The position numbers and the translations under genes were made by a program. A DNA stretch of 45,787 bases from Rhodospirillales bacterium (GTDB lineage: Bacteria; Pseudomonadota; Alphaproteobacteria; Geminicoccales; Geminicoccaceae), in contig WFXL01000107.1 in assembly GCA_015490605.1 (NCBI GenBank), forward strand, positions 1 through 45,787, read 5' to 3'. The notes beneath the pieces are model-generated. The model saw only the letters and a list, made by a program, of their open reading frames with translations, was not told the DNA's origin and made no database searches. This document shows positions 17,511 to 25,937 of the stretch, piece after piece; the stretch's first letter is position 1, and the number at the start of each line of letters is the position of its first letter.

Positions 17511-18242
17511 ATGTTCAAGACACTCAAGGAAGATGTGGAATCGGTGCTGGCCCGCGATCCGGCGGCACGCTCGAAGCTCGAGGTGCTGCTGTGCTATCCG
17601 GGGCTGCACGCGCTGCTGTTCCACCGCCTCGCCCACGCCCTCTGGCAGCGTGGCTGGTGTCTCCTGGCCCGGCTGATCTCCCAGTTCTCGCGCTTTCTGA
17701 CCGGCATCGAGATCCACCCCGGTGCTCGCATCGGCCGGCGCTTCTTCATCGACCACGGCATGGGGGTGGTGATCGGCGAGACCGCCGAGGTGGGCGACGA
17801 TGTCACCCTCTATCAGGGCGTGACCCTGGGCGGGGTGAGCCTCGATCCGGGCAAGCGCCATCCCACTCTTGAGGACGGGGTGGTGGTGGGCGCCGGCGCG
17901 GCGGTGCTGGGCCCCATCCGCATCGGCCGGGGCGCGCGCATCGGCTCCAATGCGGTGGTGCTCAAGGACGTCCCGCCGGGTGCTACGGTCGTGGGCGTGC
18001 CCGCGCGGCCGGTGGGCCCGCGGCCGGCTGAGGAGCAGGTGCGCGAGCGCGAGGTGTTCCCCGCCTACGGCACCGCCCCGGGTGCGGATGTGGACCCGGT
18101 GCTGCGCCAGATCGCCCGGCTGGAACGGCGGATCGCCGAATTGGAAAAACACATTCAGCAGCTCGGCGGGCCCCAGACCGCCCGCGCGGATGAGCGCGAG
18201 GACGACGACGGCCCCAGGCGTGCCTCCGGCTGTGGCCGCTGA
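17511..18242 (+). CDS. cysE: Serine O-acetyltransferase
   Basis: A 243-residue cytoplasmic enzyme that transfers acetyl from acetyl-CoA to L-serine, the step that commits serine to cysteine synthesis. A helical N-terminal region (1-65) leads into left-handed beta-helix hexapeptide repeats from about 66. The repeats include [21 protein letters not shown] (catalytic-type Asp81-His82) and LYQGVTLGG, ending near [10 protein letters not shown]. The C-terminal tail of about 65 residues is charged and helical, longer than the short tail that binds CysK in enterobacteria. Its 3' end overlaps the desulfurase gene by 53 bases, linking cysteine supply to sulfur mobilisation. Confidence 0.93.
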   Translation: MFKTLKEDVESVLARDPAARSKLEVLLCYPGLHALLFHRLAHALWQRGWCLLARLISQFSRFLTGIEIHPGARIGRRFFIDHGMGVVIGETAEVGDDVTLYQGVTLGGVSLDPGKRHPTLEDGVVVGAGAAVLGPIRIGRGARIGSNAVVLKDVPPGATVVGVPARPVGPRPAEEQVREREVFPAYGTAPGADVDPVLRQIARLERRIAELEKHIQQLGGPQTARADEREDDDGPRRASGCGR

Positions 18243-19359
18243 GGCCCGCAGGCGGCGGGTCTATCTCGACCACAACGCCACCTCGCCGCTTCGGCCGGAG
18301 GCACGGGCCGCCTTGCTCGAGGCCCTCGATGAGGTGGGCAACCCCTCCTCGATCCACGCCTTCGGCCGGGCCGCACGGCGCCGCCTCGAGACCGCACGCG
18401 AGCAGATCGCCCACAGGCTCCGGATCGATCCTGAGCGCCTCGTCTTTACGAGCGGCGGCACCGAATCCAACCTGCTGGCCCTGAGCCAGGCGCAGGGGCC
18501 GGTTCTGGTCTCGGCCATCGAACACCCGTCGGTGCTGGAGAATGCCCCCGGCGCCGAGCGGCTGCCGGTGGGGGCCGACGGGCGGCTTGATCTGGCCGCG
18601 CTCGAGGCCCGGCTTTCACGGGGTCCGGCGGCGCTGGTGGCGCTCATGTGGGCCAACAATGAGACCGGCGTGCTCCAGCCGGTGGCGCAAGCCGCCGCCC
18701 TCTGCCGCCGCTTCGGCGTGGCGCTGCACATCGATGCCGCCCAGGCGGCCGGCCGGCTGGAGCTCGACCTCAGCGCGCTTTCCTTCACCACCCTCACCCT
18801 CTCGGCCCACAAGCTCGGCGGTCCGCCCGGGATCGGCGCACTGGTGCTGGGCGAGGGGGTGGAGATCCGGCCGCTGTTGCGGGGCGGCGGTCAGGAGCGG
18901 CGGCGCCGCGCCGGCACCGAAAATGTGCCGGCAGCCGCAGGTTTCGCTGCAGCCCTGGCGGCTTGGTCGACGGCCGAGCGCACGCGTCTCGCGGCACTGC
19001 GGGACCGCTTCGAGGCGGAGCTCCTGGCGGCGGTGCCGCAGGCGCTGGTGATCGCCCGTCATGTGCCGCGGCTTCCCAACACCAGCATGGTGGCGCTGCC
19101 GGCGGTGCCGGCGGAGCTGCTGGTGATCCGCCTCGATCTCGAGGGGGTGGCGGTGAGTGCCGGCAGCGCCTGCTCCTCCGGCAAGGTGGCGCGCTCCCAC
19201 GTGCTCGCCGCCATGGGCCTGCCGGAGGAGGTGGCAGGCTCGGCCGTGCGGATCTCCCTGGGACCCACCACCCGCGCGGAGGATGTGATAGCGGCGGTGG
19301 CCGCCTTCGCCCGCATCGCCCACGATCCCCTTGTCCCGCGCGCAAGCCGCACGACATGA
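18190..19359 (+). CDS. Cysteine desulfurase (NifS/IscS-like)
   Basis: A 389-residue PLP enzyme that moves sulfur from L-cysteine to a protein persulfide. The PLP Lys208 is in LSAHKLGG, and PLP contacts include [10 protein letters not shown] and HIDAAQAAG. The catalytic Cys328 lies in GSACSSGK. The start is uncertain: ATG 18190 overlaps cysE by 53 bases, while GTG 18220 would shorten the protein by 10 residues. The conserved part begins at [16 protein letters not shown]. Downstream A-type carrier, ferredoxin and mnmA suggest it feeds Fe-S assembly and tRNA 2-thiouridine formation. No iscU or iscR is adjacent. Confidence 0.9.
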   Translation: MSARTTTAPGVPPAVAAEARRRRVYLDHNATSPLRPEARAALLEALDEVGNPSSIHAFGRAARRRLETAREQIAHRLRIDPERLVFTSGGTESNLLALSQAQGPVLVSAIEHPSVLENAPGAERLPVGADGRLDLAALEARLSRGPAALVALMWANNETGVLQPVAQAAALCRRFGVALHIDAAQAAGRLELDLSALSFTTLTLSAHKLGGPPGIGALVLGEGVEIRPLLRGGGQERRRRAGTENVPAAAGFAAALAAWSTAERTRLAALRDRFEAELLAAVPQALVIARHVPRLPNTSMVALPAVPAELLVIRLDLEGVAVSAGSACSSGKVARSHVLAAMGLPEEVAGSAVRISLGPTTRAEDVIAAVAAFARIAHDPLVPRASRTT

Positions 19360-19400
19360 GGCGGGGACCGTCGAGACGCGCCCAAGCGGAGAGCGCCGCC

Positions 19401-19748
19401 ATGTCGGATGTCGCCGTCGATCCCGTGGTCCGCCTGACGCCGGCGGCTGCTGCGCGCATGCGCCATCTGCTCACCACCCTGGGCCAGGGGGCCGTAGGCC
19501 TGCGGCTCGGAGTCAGGCCCACCGGCTGTTCCGGCTACAGCTATGAGCTCGACTTCGCCCGCGAGATCGGCGAGGGCGATGTGGTGGTGGAACAGCAGGA
19601 GGTGCGCCTGGTGGTGGACGGGGCGGCGGTAGCCCTGCTGCGGGGCACCGAGATCGACTGGGTGGAGGACCGCCTGGCGGCGCGCTTCGTCTTCCGCAAT
19701 CCCAACGAGAAGGCCCGCTGCGGCTGCGGCGAGAGCTTCACCGTCTGA
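19401..19748 (+). CDS. A-type iron-sulfur carrier (IscA/SufA/ErpA family)
   Basis: A 115-residue HesB-like protein. The three conserved cysteines are present, Cys43 (PTGCSGYSYELD) and the C-terminal Cys107 and Cys109 (CGCGES). Such proteins carry Fe-S clusters or iron to apoproteins. GGAGAG lies about 8 bases before the ATG. It is 41 bases after the desulfurase and 8 bases before the ferredoxin gene. Which subgroup it belongs to (IscA, SufA or ErpA) cannot be settled from sequence reading alone. Confidence 0.9.
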   Translation: MSDVAVDPVVRLTPAAAARMRHLLTTLGQGAVGLRLGVRPTGCSGYSYELDFAREIGEGDVVVEQQEVRLVVDGAAVALLRGTEIDWVEDRLAARFVFRNPNEKARCGCGESFTV

Positions 19749-19756
19749 GGCCGGCG

Positions 19757-20080
19757 GTGCCGCGGGTGCGCTTTCGCCTTCCCGGCGGCAGGGAACGCGA
19801 GGTGGCGGTGGCCGCCGGCAGCACGCTTCTGGAGGCGGCGCGGGCGGGCGATGTCGCCATCGAGGGGGCCTGTGGCGGCTGCATGGCCTGCGCCACCTGC
19901 CATGTGATCGTGGACGAGGCCTGGTTTGCGCGGCTCGAGCCGGCGAGCGAGGAGGAGGAGGAACTGCTGGACCTTGCGCCGGATGTGGCCCCCACCTCGC
20001 GCCTTGCCTGCCAGATCCGCCTGCACGAGGCGCTCGACGGGCTGAGCGTGTTCGTGCCCGCCTCGACCCTGCTGGAATGA
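19757..20080 (+). CDS. fdx: Adrenodoxin-type 2Fe-2S ferredoxin
   Basis: A 107-residue electron carrier starting at GTG 19757, with GAGG just upstream and only 8 bases after the previous stop. Cluster ligands fit the C-x5-C-x2-C-x36-C pattern: Cys39, Cys45, Cys48 and Cys85 (ACGGCMACATCHV and RLACQI). Cys42 is an additional cysteine inside the loop; E. coli Fdx also has an extra loop cysteine, at a slightly different position. An acidic patch EEEEEL at 65-70 is typical of partner-binding surfaces. In this context it probably supplies electrons for Fe-S cluster assembly. Confidence 0.92.
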   Translation: MPRVRFRLPGGREREVAVAAGSTLLEAARAGDVAIEGACGGCMACATCHVIVDEAWFARLEPASEEEEELLDLAPDVAPTSRLACQIRLHEALDGLSVFVPASTLLE

Positions 20081-20084
20081 CGCC

Positions 20085-21221
20085 ATGAGCGCGCTTCCCA
20101 CCCTCGAGCTTCCCGGCGTGCTCCATGGTGCGCGGGTGGTGGTGGCCATGTCCGGCGGCGTCGACAGTTCGCTGGCGGCCGCCCTGGTGGCCCAAAGCGG
20201 CTATGAGGCGGTGGGCATCACCCTGCAGCTCTACGACCATGGCGCCGCCACCGGGCGCCCCGGGGCCTGCTGCGCCGGCCGGGATGTGCGCGATGCCCGC
20301 CGGGTGGCGGACCATCTCGGCATCCCCCACTATGTGCTCGATTTCGAAGCGCGCTTTCGGCGCGAGGTGATCGAGGACTTCGCCGCCACCTACGCCGCCG
20401 GCCGCACGCCGGTGCCCTGCGTGCGCTGCAATGAGCGCATCAAGTTCCGCGATCTGCTGGCCATCGCCCGCGGCCTCGGGGCGGCGGCTCTGGTCACCGG
20501 CCACTATGTGCGCCGCATCGAGGGACCCGCGGGACCGGAACTCCACCGCGCGCGCGATGCCGCCAAGGACCAGAGCTGGTTTCTGTTCGCCACCACCCGC
20601 GAGCAGCTGGCCTTCTGCCACTTCCCGCTGGGGGCGCTGACCAAGGAGGAGACCCGCCGGCTCGCCGCCGCCCTGGAGCTGCCCACCGCCGCCAAGCCCG
20701 AAAGCCAGGACATCTGCTTCGTGCCCGACGGCGACCACGCCCGGCTGGTGGCGCGGCTGCGGCCGGAGGTGGCGCGCGGTGGCGAGATCGTCCATGTGGA
20801 AGACGGCCGGGTGCTGGGCCGCCACGGCGGCATCCACCGCTATACCGTGGGCCAGCGCCGCGGGCTCGGGGTGGCCACCGGCGAGCGCCTCTATGTGGTG
20901 GCCATCGACGCCCGCCGCCACCGCATCCTGGTGGGGCCGCGGCGCGCCACCCTCACCCGCGCGCTGGTGATGACCGGGGTCAATCTGCTGACACCGCTTC
21001 CCGCCGGCCCCCTCAGCGCCCAGCACCGCTACAATGAGCTGGCGGTGCCGGCGCGGGCCGAGCGGCTTGCCGACGGGCGGGTGCGGGTGGTGTTCGCCGA
21101 ACCCGAGTCCGGCGTGGCCCCGGGTCAGGCGTGCGTGCTCTATGACGGCACGCGACTGGTGGGCGGCGGCTGGATCACCGCAACCGAACCGGCGGCAGCC
21201 GCCTCGGCGCCGGTGATCTGA
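20085..21221 (+). CDS. mnmA: tRNA-specific 2-thiouridylase
   Basis: A 378-residue enzyme that adds sulfur to U34 of tRNA-Lys, tRNA-Glu and tRNA-Gln. The ATP pyrophosphatase loop is SGGVDSS at 23-29. The catalytic cysteines are Cys115 (CVRCNERIKF) and Cys211 (ESQDICFVPDGDH). The central HRARDAAKDQSWFLF and C-terminal barrel HRYTVGQRRGLGV match MnmA. It starts 4 bases after the ferredoxin stop. It closes the cysE-desulfurase-carrier-ferredoxin series, which is consistent with sulfur passing from cysteine to tRNA. Confidence 0.95.
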   Translation: MSALPTLELPGVLHGARVVVAMSGGVDSSLAAALVAQSGYEAVGITLQLYDHGAATGRPGACCAGRDVRDARRVADHLGIPHYVLDFEARFRREVIEDFAATYAAGRTPVPCVRCNERIKFRDLLAIARGLGAAALVTGHYVRRIEGPAGPELHRARDAAKDQSWFLFATTREQLAFCHFPLGALTKEETRRLAAALELPTAAKPESQDICFVPDGDHARLVARLRPEVARGGEIVHVEDGRVLGRHGGIHRYTVGQRRGLGVATGERLYVVAIDARRHRILVGPRRATLTRALVMTGVNLLTPLPAGPLSAQHRYNELAVPARAERLADGRVRVVFAEPESGVAPGQACVLYDGTRLVGGGWITATEPAAAASAPVI

Positions 21222-21331
21222 AGGCGGCCCCGGGCCCGGTGGGGCGGCTTCGGGGCGGCGTGCTGGCGCCGCAGCCACCGGGTGATCAGCCCCGATGCGA
21301 GCGCTTGCGCTGCGGTGGTGGCGGGCGCGGC

Positions 21332-21354
21332 CGAAAGGGCGCACCACCCTTTCG
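21332..21354 (+). terminator. Hairpin between mnmA and coaX
   Basis: CGAAAGGG (21332-21339) and CCCTTTCG (21347-21354) form an 8-base stem with a 7-base loop. A C-rich tract and a second short GGGGCG pairing follow. There is no T-run, so termination is only possible. The rest of the 199-base gap shows no gene. Confidence 0.35.
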
Positions 21355-21420
21355 CCCCCCCAAGGGGCGCGCTAGGTATGCGCCGCGGGAGCCGGGCACC
21401 GTCCCCATGCCGGAGAAGCC

Positions 21421-22224
21421 ATGCTGCTCGCCGTCGACGTCGGCAACACCAATACCGTCTTCGCCGTCTACCGCGAGCGCGAGCAGCTCGGCCAGTGGCG
21501 GCTCTCCACCGATCGCGAGCGCACCGCCGAAGAATATGCCGCGCTTCTGCTCCAGCTCATGGGGCTTGCCGGTGTTGCCCGCGATGCCATCGACGCGGTG
21601 GTGATCTCCTGCGTGGTACCCCAGGCGATCCAGCCGCTTCGGTGGATGAGCCGCGACTTCTTCGGCTGCCGCGCCCATCTGGTGGGTGAGGATCTGCCCT
21701 ATCCGATTCCGGTGGATGTGGCCAATCCCGCCGAAGTGGGAGCCGATCGGGTGGTCAATGCCGCCGGCGCCCTGGAACGCTACCGGCCGCCCCTGGTGGT
21801 GGTGGACTTCGGCACTGCTACCACCTTCGATCTGGTGGATAAGCGCGGAGTCTACTGCGGCGGTGCCATCGCCCCGGGCATCGGCCTCTCGCTGGAGGCG
21901 CTCCACCGCCAGGCGGCGCGGCTGCCGCGGGTGGCGGTGGAACCGCCGGCGCGGGTGGTGGGGCGCGATACCGTGAGCGCCATGCAGTCAGGCATCTTCT
22001 GGGGCTATCTCGGGCTGGTGGAGGGGCTGATCACCCGCATCCGCGAAGAGGTGGGGGAGCTTGCCACCACCGTCGCCACCGGCGGTCTGGCACCGCTGTT
22101 CGCCCAGAAGAGCCATCTGATCGAACATGTGGATCCCGATCTTACCATGGCCGGCCTTTTGCGGGTCTATTTCGATCACCGCGCGCACATCCACGCCGGC
22201 CGCGATCATGGGGGAAGCCGCTGA
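21421..22224 (+). CDS. coaX: Type III pantothenate kinase
   Basis: A 267-residue kinase of the ASKHA fold catalysing the first step from pantothenate to coenzyme A. Family motifs are DVGNTNTVFAVY at 5-16, NPAEVGADRVVNA, and VVDFGTATTFDLVD. It ends in the TGATG overlap with rnj (1 base), so the pair is translationally coupled. In many alphaproteobacteria coaX lies between birA and rnj after the nuo genes. Here mnmA precedes it instead and no birA is visible. Confidence 0.94.
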   Translation: MLLAVDVGNTNTVFAVYREREQLGQWRLSTDRERTAEEYAALLLQLMGLAGVARDAIDAVVISCVVPQAIQPLRWMSRDFFGCRAHLVGEDLPYPIPVDVANPAEVGADRVVNAAGALERYRPPLVVVDFGTATTFDLVDKRGVYCGGAIAPGIGLSLEALHRQAARLPRVAVEPPARVVGRDTVSAMQSGIFWGYLGLVEGLITRIREEVGELATTVATGGLAPLFAQKSHLIEHVDPDLTMAGLLRVYFDHRAHIHAGRDHGGSR

Positions 22225-23915
22225 TGGAGGAGACGCTGCGCTTCGTGGCCCTGGGCGGCGTCGGCGAGATCGGCCTCAACTGCTATCTCTACGGCCTCGA
22301 CGGCCGCTGGATGATGGTGGACCTGGGCATCGGCTTTCCCGAGAACGATGTGCCGGGGGCCGAACTGCTGGTGCCCGATCTCGCCTTCATCGAGGCGCAG
22401 CGGGAACGGCTCGCGGGTCTGGTGCTGACCCACGCGCATGAGGACCATCTCGGGGCGGTGCCCTATCTGTGGCCGCGGCTGGCCTGCCCCATCTGGTGCA
22501 GCCCCTTCGCCGCCGCGGTGCTGCGCCGCAAGTTCGCCGACATGCGCCTCGAGGCGCCGCCGCTGCGGGTGGTGCAGCCGGGCGAGGCCTTCGAGGTGGG
22601 CCCCTTCGGCTGCCGCTTCGTCCACGTCACCCATTCCATCCCCGAGGCCCATGCGCTGGTGATCGAGTCCCGCTTCGGCCGGGTGCTCCACACCGGCGAC
22701 TGGAAGCTGGACCCGGCGCCGCTCATCGGCACCACCACCGACATCCCCACCCTCGAGGCGCTGGGGCATGAGGGCGTGCTGGCGGTGGTGGCGGACAGCA
22801 CCAACATCATGGTGCCGGGCACCTCCGGCTCCGAGGCCGAGGTGCGCGACAGCCTCGCCCGCCTGATCGCCGACCAGCCCCACCGGGTGGCGGTCACCAC
22901 CTTCTCCTCCCACATCGCCCGTCTGCGCAGTGCAGCCCTGGCCGGCCGCGCCGCCGGCCGCGAGGTGGTGGTGGTGGGCCGCTCCATCCGTCGCATGCTC
23001 GATGCCGCCCAGGAGTGCGGCTATCTCGACGACCTGCCGCGGCTGCGGGACGAACATGAGGCGCGCGAGCTGCCGCGCGAGCGCACCCTTATGCTGGTCA
23101 CCGGCAGTCAGGGGGAGCCGCGCTCGGCGCTGGTGCGCATCGCCCAGGGCCAGCACCCGCGGGTGCGGCTCGAGGAGGGCGATACCGTCATCTTCTCCTC
23201 CAAGATCATCCCCGGCAATGAGCGCACCCTGTTCGAGCTCCACAACCGCCTGGTGCTGGCGGGGATCGAGGTGATCACCGAGGAGGACCATTTCGTCCAC
23301 GTCTCGGGCCATCCCTGCCGCGAGGAGGTGGAGCAGCTCTACCGCTGGCTGCGGCCGCAGATCGTGGTGCCGGTCCACGGCGAGCCGCGCCATCTCCACG
23401 CCCACGTGCTCTTCGCCCGGCGCCACGGCATCCGCCATGCCCCCTGGATCCGTGATGGCGAGGTGCTGCGCCTGGCGCCGGGCGAGCCGGTGGTGGTGGA
23501 CACCGTGCCCGCTGGCCGGCGGGTGGTGGAGAACGGCGACTTCCTGCCGGAGGATGACGAGCTCTTCCGCGCCCGTCGCCGGCTCGAGCACCATGGTGCC
23601 ATCTTCGTGGCGGTGGTGCTGGACCGCTGGGGCAGTGTGCTGGCGCCGCCCACCCTCTCCAATGCCGGGGCGGTGCCGCCCGAGCGCTTCGAGACCCGGC
23701 GCGAGGCGCTGGAGGAGGCGGTGGTGCGGGCGATCGAGGCGCTCGAGGACCGCGCGGTGCTGGACGACGACAGGGTGCGCGAGGCCTGCCGCATCGCCGT
23801 GCGCCAGACTCTCGGCCTGCCGCGGCAGAAGCGGCCCATTGTCGATGTCGCCATCACCCGGCTGACGCCCGAGGTGCTGGCCGCGCTCGAGGAGGAACCG
23901 CAGGAGCTGCGCTGA
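22224..23915 (+). CDS. rnj: Ribonuclease J
   Basis: A 563-residue metallo-beta-lactamase/beta-CASP ribonuclease with endonuclease and 5'-3' exonuclease activity in RNA maturation and decay. The zinc motif HxHxDH is at 70-75 (THAHEDHLGAVPY). Further ligand segments are FVHVTHSIPEAH and LHTGDWKLD. The beta-CASP region includes VTTFSSHIARLRS, VTGSQGEPRSAL and VPVHGEPRHLHAH. The C-terminal about 110 residues form the RNase J C-domain. It couples to coaX upstream and is followed 1 base later by mce, a common alphaproteobacterial order. Confidence 0.95.
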   Translation: MEETLRFVALGGVGEIGLNCYLYGLDGRWMMVDLGIGFPENDVPGAELLVPDLAFIEAQRERLAGLVLTHAHEDHLGAVPYLWPRLACPIWCSPFAAAVLRRKFADMRLEAPPLRVVQPGEAFEVGPFGCRFVHVTHSIPEAHALVIESRFGRVLHTGDWKLDPAPLIGTTTDIPTLEALGHEGVLAVVADSTNIMVPGTSGSEAEVRDSLARLIADQPHRVAVTTFSSHIARLRSAALAGRAAGREVVVVGRSIRRMLDAAQECGYLDDLPRLRDEHEARELPRERTLMLVTGSQGEPRSALVRIAQGQHPRVRLEEGDTVIFSSKIIPGNERTLFELHNRLVLAGIEVITEEDHFVHVSGHPCREEVEQLYRWLRPQIVVPVHGEPRHLHAHVLFARRHGIRHAPWIRDGEVLRLAPGEPVVVDTVPAGRRVVENGDFLPEDDELFRARRRLEHHGAIFVAVVLDRWGSVLAPPTLSNAGAVPPERFETRREALEEAVVRAIEALEDRAVLDDDRVREACRIAVRQTLGLPRQKRPIVDVAITRLTPEVLAALEEEPQELR

Positions 23916-23916
23916 C

Positions 23917-24321
23917 ATGATCGGACGCCTCAACCATGTGGCCATCGCCGTGCCCGATCTCGAGCGGGCGCGGGCGTTCTATCGGGACGCGCTGGGCGCC
24001 CGGGTCTCCGAGATCGAGGACCAGCCGGAACACGGCGTGCGCACCGTGTTTGTCACTCTGCCCAACACCAAGATCGAGCTTCTGGGCGTGCTCGGCGAGG
24101 ACTCGCCCATCCGCGGCTTTCTCGAACGCCATCCCCAGGGCGGCATCCACCACATCTGCGTCGAGGTGGAGGACATCGAAGCGGCGCGCGCGCAGCTCAG
24201 GGCCCGCGGCGTGCGCCTGCTGGGCGGCGGCGAGCCCCGGATCGGCGCCCACGGCAAGCCGGTGCTGTTCCTCCACCCCAAGGACGTCTTCGGCACGCTC
24301 CTGGAGCTGGAACAGGCATGA
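23917..24321 (+). CDS. mce: Methylmalonyl-CoA epimerase
   Basis: A 134-residue VOC-fold enzyme interconverting (2R)- and (2S)-methylmalonyl-CoA in propionyl-CoA use. The start RLNHVAIAVPDLERARAFYR is typical, with the metal His near residue 7, GGIHHICVEVEDIEAA in the second repeat, and a terminal LLELEQ Glu. It begins 1 base after rnj and overlaps the DUF1467 gene by 4 bases. No methylmalonyl-CoA mutase is in the window. Confidence 0.9.
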   Translation: MIGRLNHVAIAVPDLERARAFYRDALGARVSEIEDQPEHGVRTVFVTLPNTKIELLGVLGEDSPIRGFLERHPQGGIHHICVEVEDIEAARAQLRARGVRLLGGGEPRIGAHGKPVLFLHPKDVFGTLLELEQA

Positions 24322-24563
24322 GCATCAGCGGCCTGATCGTCACCTATGTGGTCCTCTGGTGGCTGATCTTCTTCACCACCCTGCCCTTCGGCGTCGAGGC
24401 CCAGCGTGACCCGGTTCCCGGCAGCGAGCCCGGTGCACCCGAGCGGCCGCGCCTGTGGCTCAAGGCGCTGGTGACCACGGTGCTGGCGGCGCTGGCGACC
24501 TGGGGGGTGGAATGGTTCATCGCCCAGGGCTTCATCGCCATTCGCCCGGCGACACCACCGTGA
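24318..24563 (+). CDS. DUF1467 family small membrane protein
   Basis: An 81-residue protein with two hydrophobic segments, at about 5-24 (LIVTYVVLWWLIFFTTLPFG) and 48-66 (LVTTVLAALATWGVEWFI). A short Pro/Glu loop containing GVEAQRDPVPGSEPGAPERP lies between them. This layout and the PFGVEAQRD motif match DUF1467, a family of unknown function common in alphaproteobacteria next to mce. It overlaps mce by 4 bases. Confidence 0.88.
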   Translation: MSISGLIVTYVVLWWLIFFTTLPFGVEAQRDPVPGSEPGAPERPRLWLKALVTTVLAALATWGVEWFIAQGFIAIRPATPP

Positions 24564-24653
24564 TGCGCACCGCGTGCATGACCGCTCTGCGCCGCCGCTC
24601 TTGCCCCCCAGTCTCCCACCGCCCATGAAGGGCGCGCGTCGGGGGAGTCGGCC

Positions 24654-25886
24654 ATGGCTGTCGAAGCTGGGACCGCCGCGCGCAGCGCGCGCCACGATGG
24701 GCTGGTGATCGGCCTCATCACCCTGGGGCATTTCTTCGCCCATTTCTACATCATCGCCCTGCCGCCGCTGTTCCCGGTGCTCGCCGCTGCGCTTGGCGTG
24801 GGCTACACCGAGCTCGGCGTGGCGCTGGCGGCGCTCAATCTGCTCACTGCCCTCACCCAGACACCCATCGGCGTGCTGGTGGACCGCTATGGCCCCGCCG
24901 CCATCCTAATCGCCGGCCAGATCGCCTTCGCCGTCGCCATCGCCGGCATCGGCCTGTTTCCCGACTATCGGGCGCTGTTGCTGTTCGCGGCGTTGGCCGG
25001 CCTCGGCAATGCCGTCTACCACCCGGCCGACTATGCCATCCTCAACGCCCGGGTGAGCGAGGCACGCATGGGACGGGCCTTCTCGCTCCACACCTTCGGT
25101 GGCTATGCCGGCTTTGCCGCCGCCCCGCCGGTGCTGGTGGCGCTGGATGCCCTGTGGGGCTGGCGGGCGGCGCTGGTGATTACCGGCACAGCAGGACTCC
25201 TGGTGGCGGCCGCCATGGTGGCGGCACGACGCCATCTCCATGTGGACCCGCACCCCGCCACCCGCCGGCGGGGCGCGCTGCGCGCCGATCTCGGCCTGTT
25301 CCTGAGCCGCCCGGTGCTGCTGGCGTTTCTGTTCATCACCTTCTACGCCACCTCGCACCTGGGCTTCAATAATTTCACCACCGCCTTTCTGGAGCGCCTC
25401 TACGGCTTCGATCTCGCCAGCGCCAACACCCCCCTCACCGCCTTTCTGGTAATGGGCGCGCTCGGGGTGCTGGCGGGCGGCTTCATCGCCGACCATGTGC
25501 GGCGGCATGATCTGGTGGTGGCGGGCTGTCTTCTGCTGGCAGCGACGGTGGCGCTGGTGGTGGCGGAGGTAGCGCTGGGGGTGATGGCCCTCACCCTGCT
25601 GTTCGCGCTTGCCGGCTTCGCCACCGGCGTGGTGGCGCCCTCGCGCGACATGATCGTCCGCGCCATCACCCCACCGGGCGCCATGGGCAAGGTCTTCGGC
25701 TTCGTGACCACCGGTTTCAATGTGGCCGGGCTGGTGGGGCCGCCGGTCTACGGGCTGGTGCTGGATCTGGGGCTGCCGCAGCTGGTGATGTGGATCGCCG
25801 CTGCCCTGGCGCTCGCCACCCTGCCGACGGTGCTCTCGGCCCGCGCTGCCGGCAGGCCCGCGGTGGAAAGCGGACGCGGGGCCTGA
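24654..25886 (+). CDS. Major facilitator superfamily transporter
   Basis: A 410-residue inner-membrane transporter with about 12 hydrophobic helices. The MFS motif-A-like loop GVLVDRYGPAAIL lies between helices 2 and 3, and GFIADHVRRHDLV is the equivalent in the second half. GGGGGAG precedes the ATG. The early HFFAHFYIIALPPLFPVL resembles the fosmidomycin-resistance-like subgroup, but the substrate cannot be told from sequence. The stop codon lies inside a strong hairpin. It is 90 bases after the DUF1467 gene and converges on the EF-G-like gene. Confidence 0.85.
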   Translation: MAVEAGTAARSARHDGLVIGLITLGHFFAHFYIIALPPLFPVLAAALGVGYTELGVALAALNLLTALTQTPIGVLVDRYGPAAILIAGQIAFAVAIAGIGLFPDYRALLLFAALAGLGNAVYHPADYAILNARVSEARMGRAFSLHTFGGYAGFAAAPPVLVALDALWGWRAALVITGTAGLLVAAAMVAARRHLHVDPHPATRRRGALRADLGLFLSRPVLLAFLFITFYATSHLGFNNFTTAFLERLYGFDLASANTPLTAFLVMGALGVLAGGFIADHVRRHDLVVAGCLLLAATVALVVAEVALGVMALTLLFALAGFATGVVAPSRDMIVRAITPPGAMGKVFGFVTTGFNVAGLVGPPVYGLVLDLGLPQLVMWIAAALALATLPTVLSARAAGRPAVESGRGA

Positions 25887-25895
25887 GGCCCCGCG
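25875..25895 (+). terminator. Hairpin spanning the MFS stop codon
   Basis: CGCGGGGCC and GGCCCCGCG are perfect 9-base arms around a TGA loop that is the MFS stop codon. It has high GC and no T-run. Together with the next hairpin it fills the 51-base gap between convergent genes. Confidence 0.45.
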
Positions 25896-25902
25896 CCTCG
25901 CA

Positions 25903-25922
25903 TCCGCCCCGCCGGGGGCGGG
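25903..25922. terminator. Second hairpin in the MFS/EF-G-like convergent gap
   Basis: CCGCCCC (25904-25910) pairs with GGGGCGG (25915-25921) around GCCG, extendable by a wobble pair to 25903-25922. It lies just beyond the stop of the minus-strand EF-G-like gene and could serve both directions. Confidence 0.4.
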
Positions 25923-25937
25923 CGTAGGTTTCCGGTG

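Noticed and set aside
19059-21347. A 762-codon minus-strand frame opposite the desulfurase-to-mnmA region
   Set aside because: It crosses five well-supported plus-strand genes and has no recognisable domain. The same holds for long antisense frames at 22206-23945, 28257-30398 and 31220-33250.
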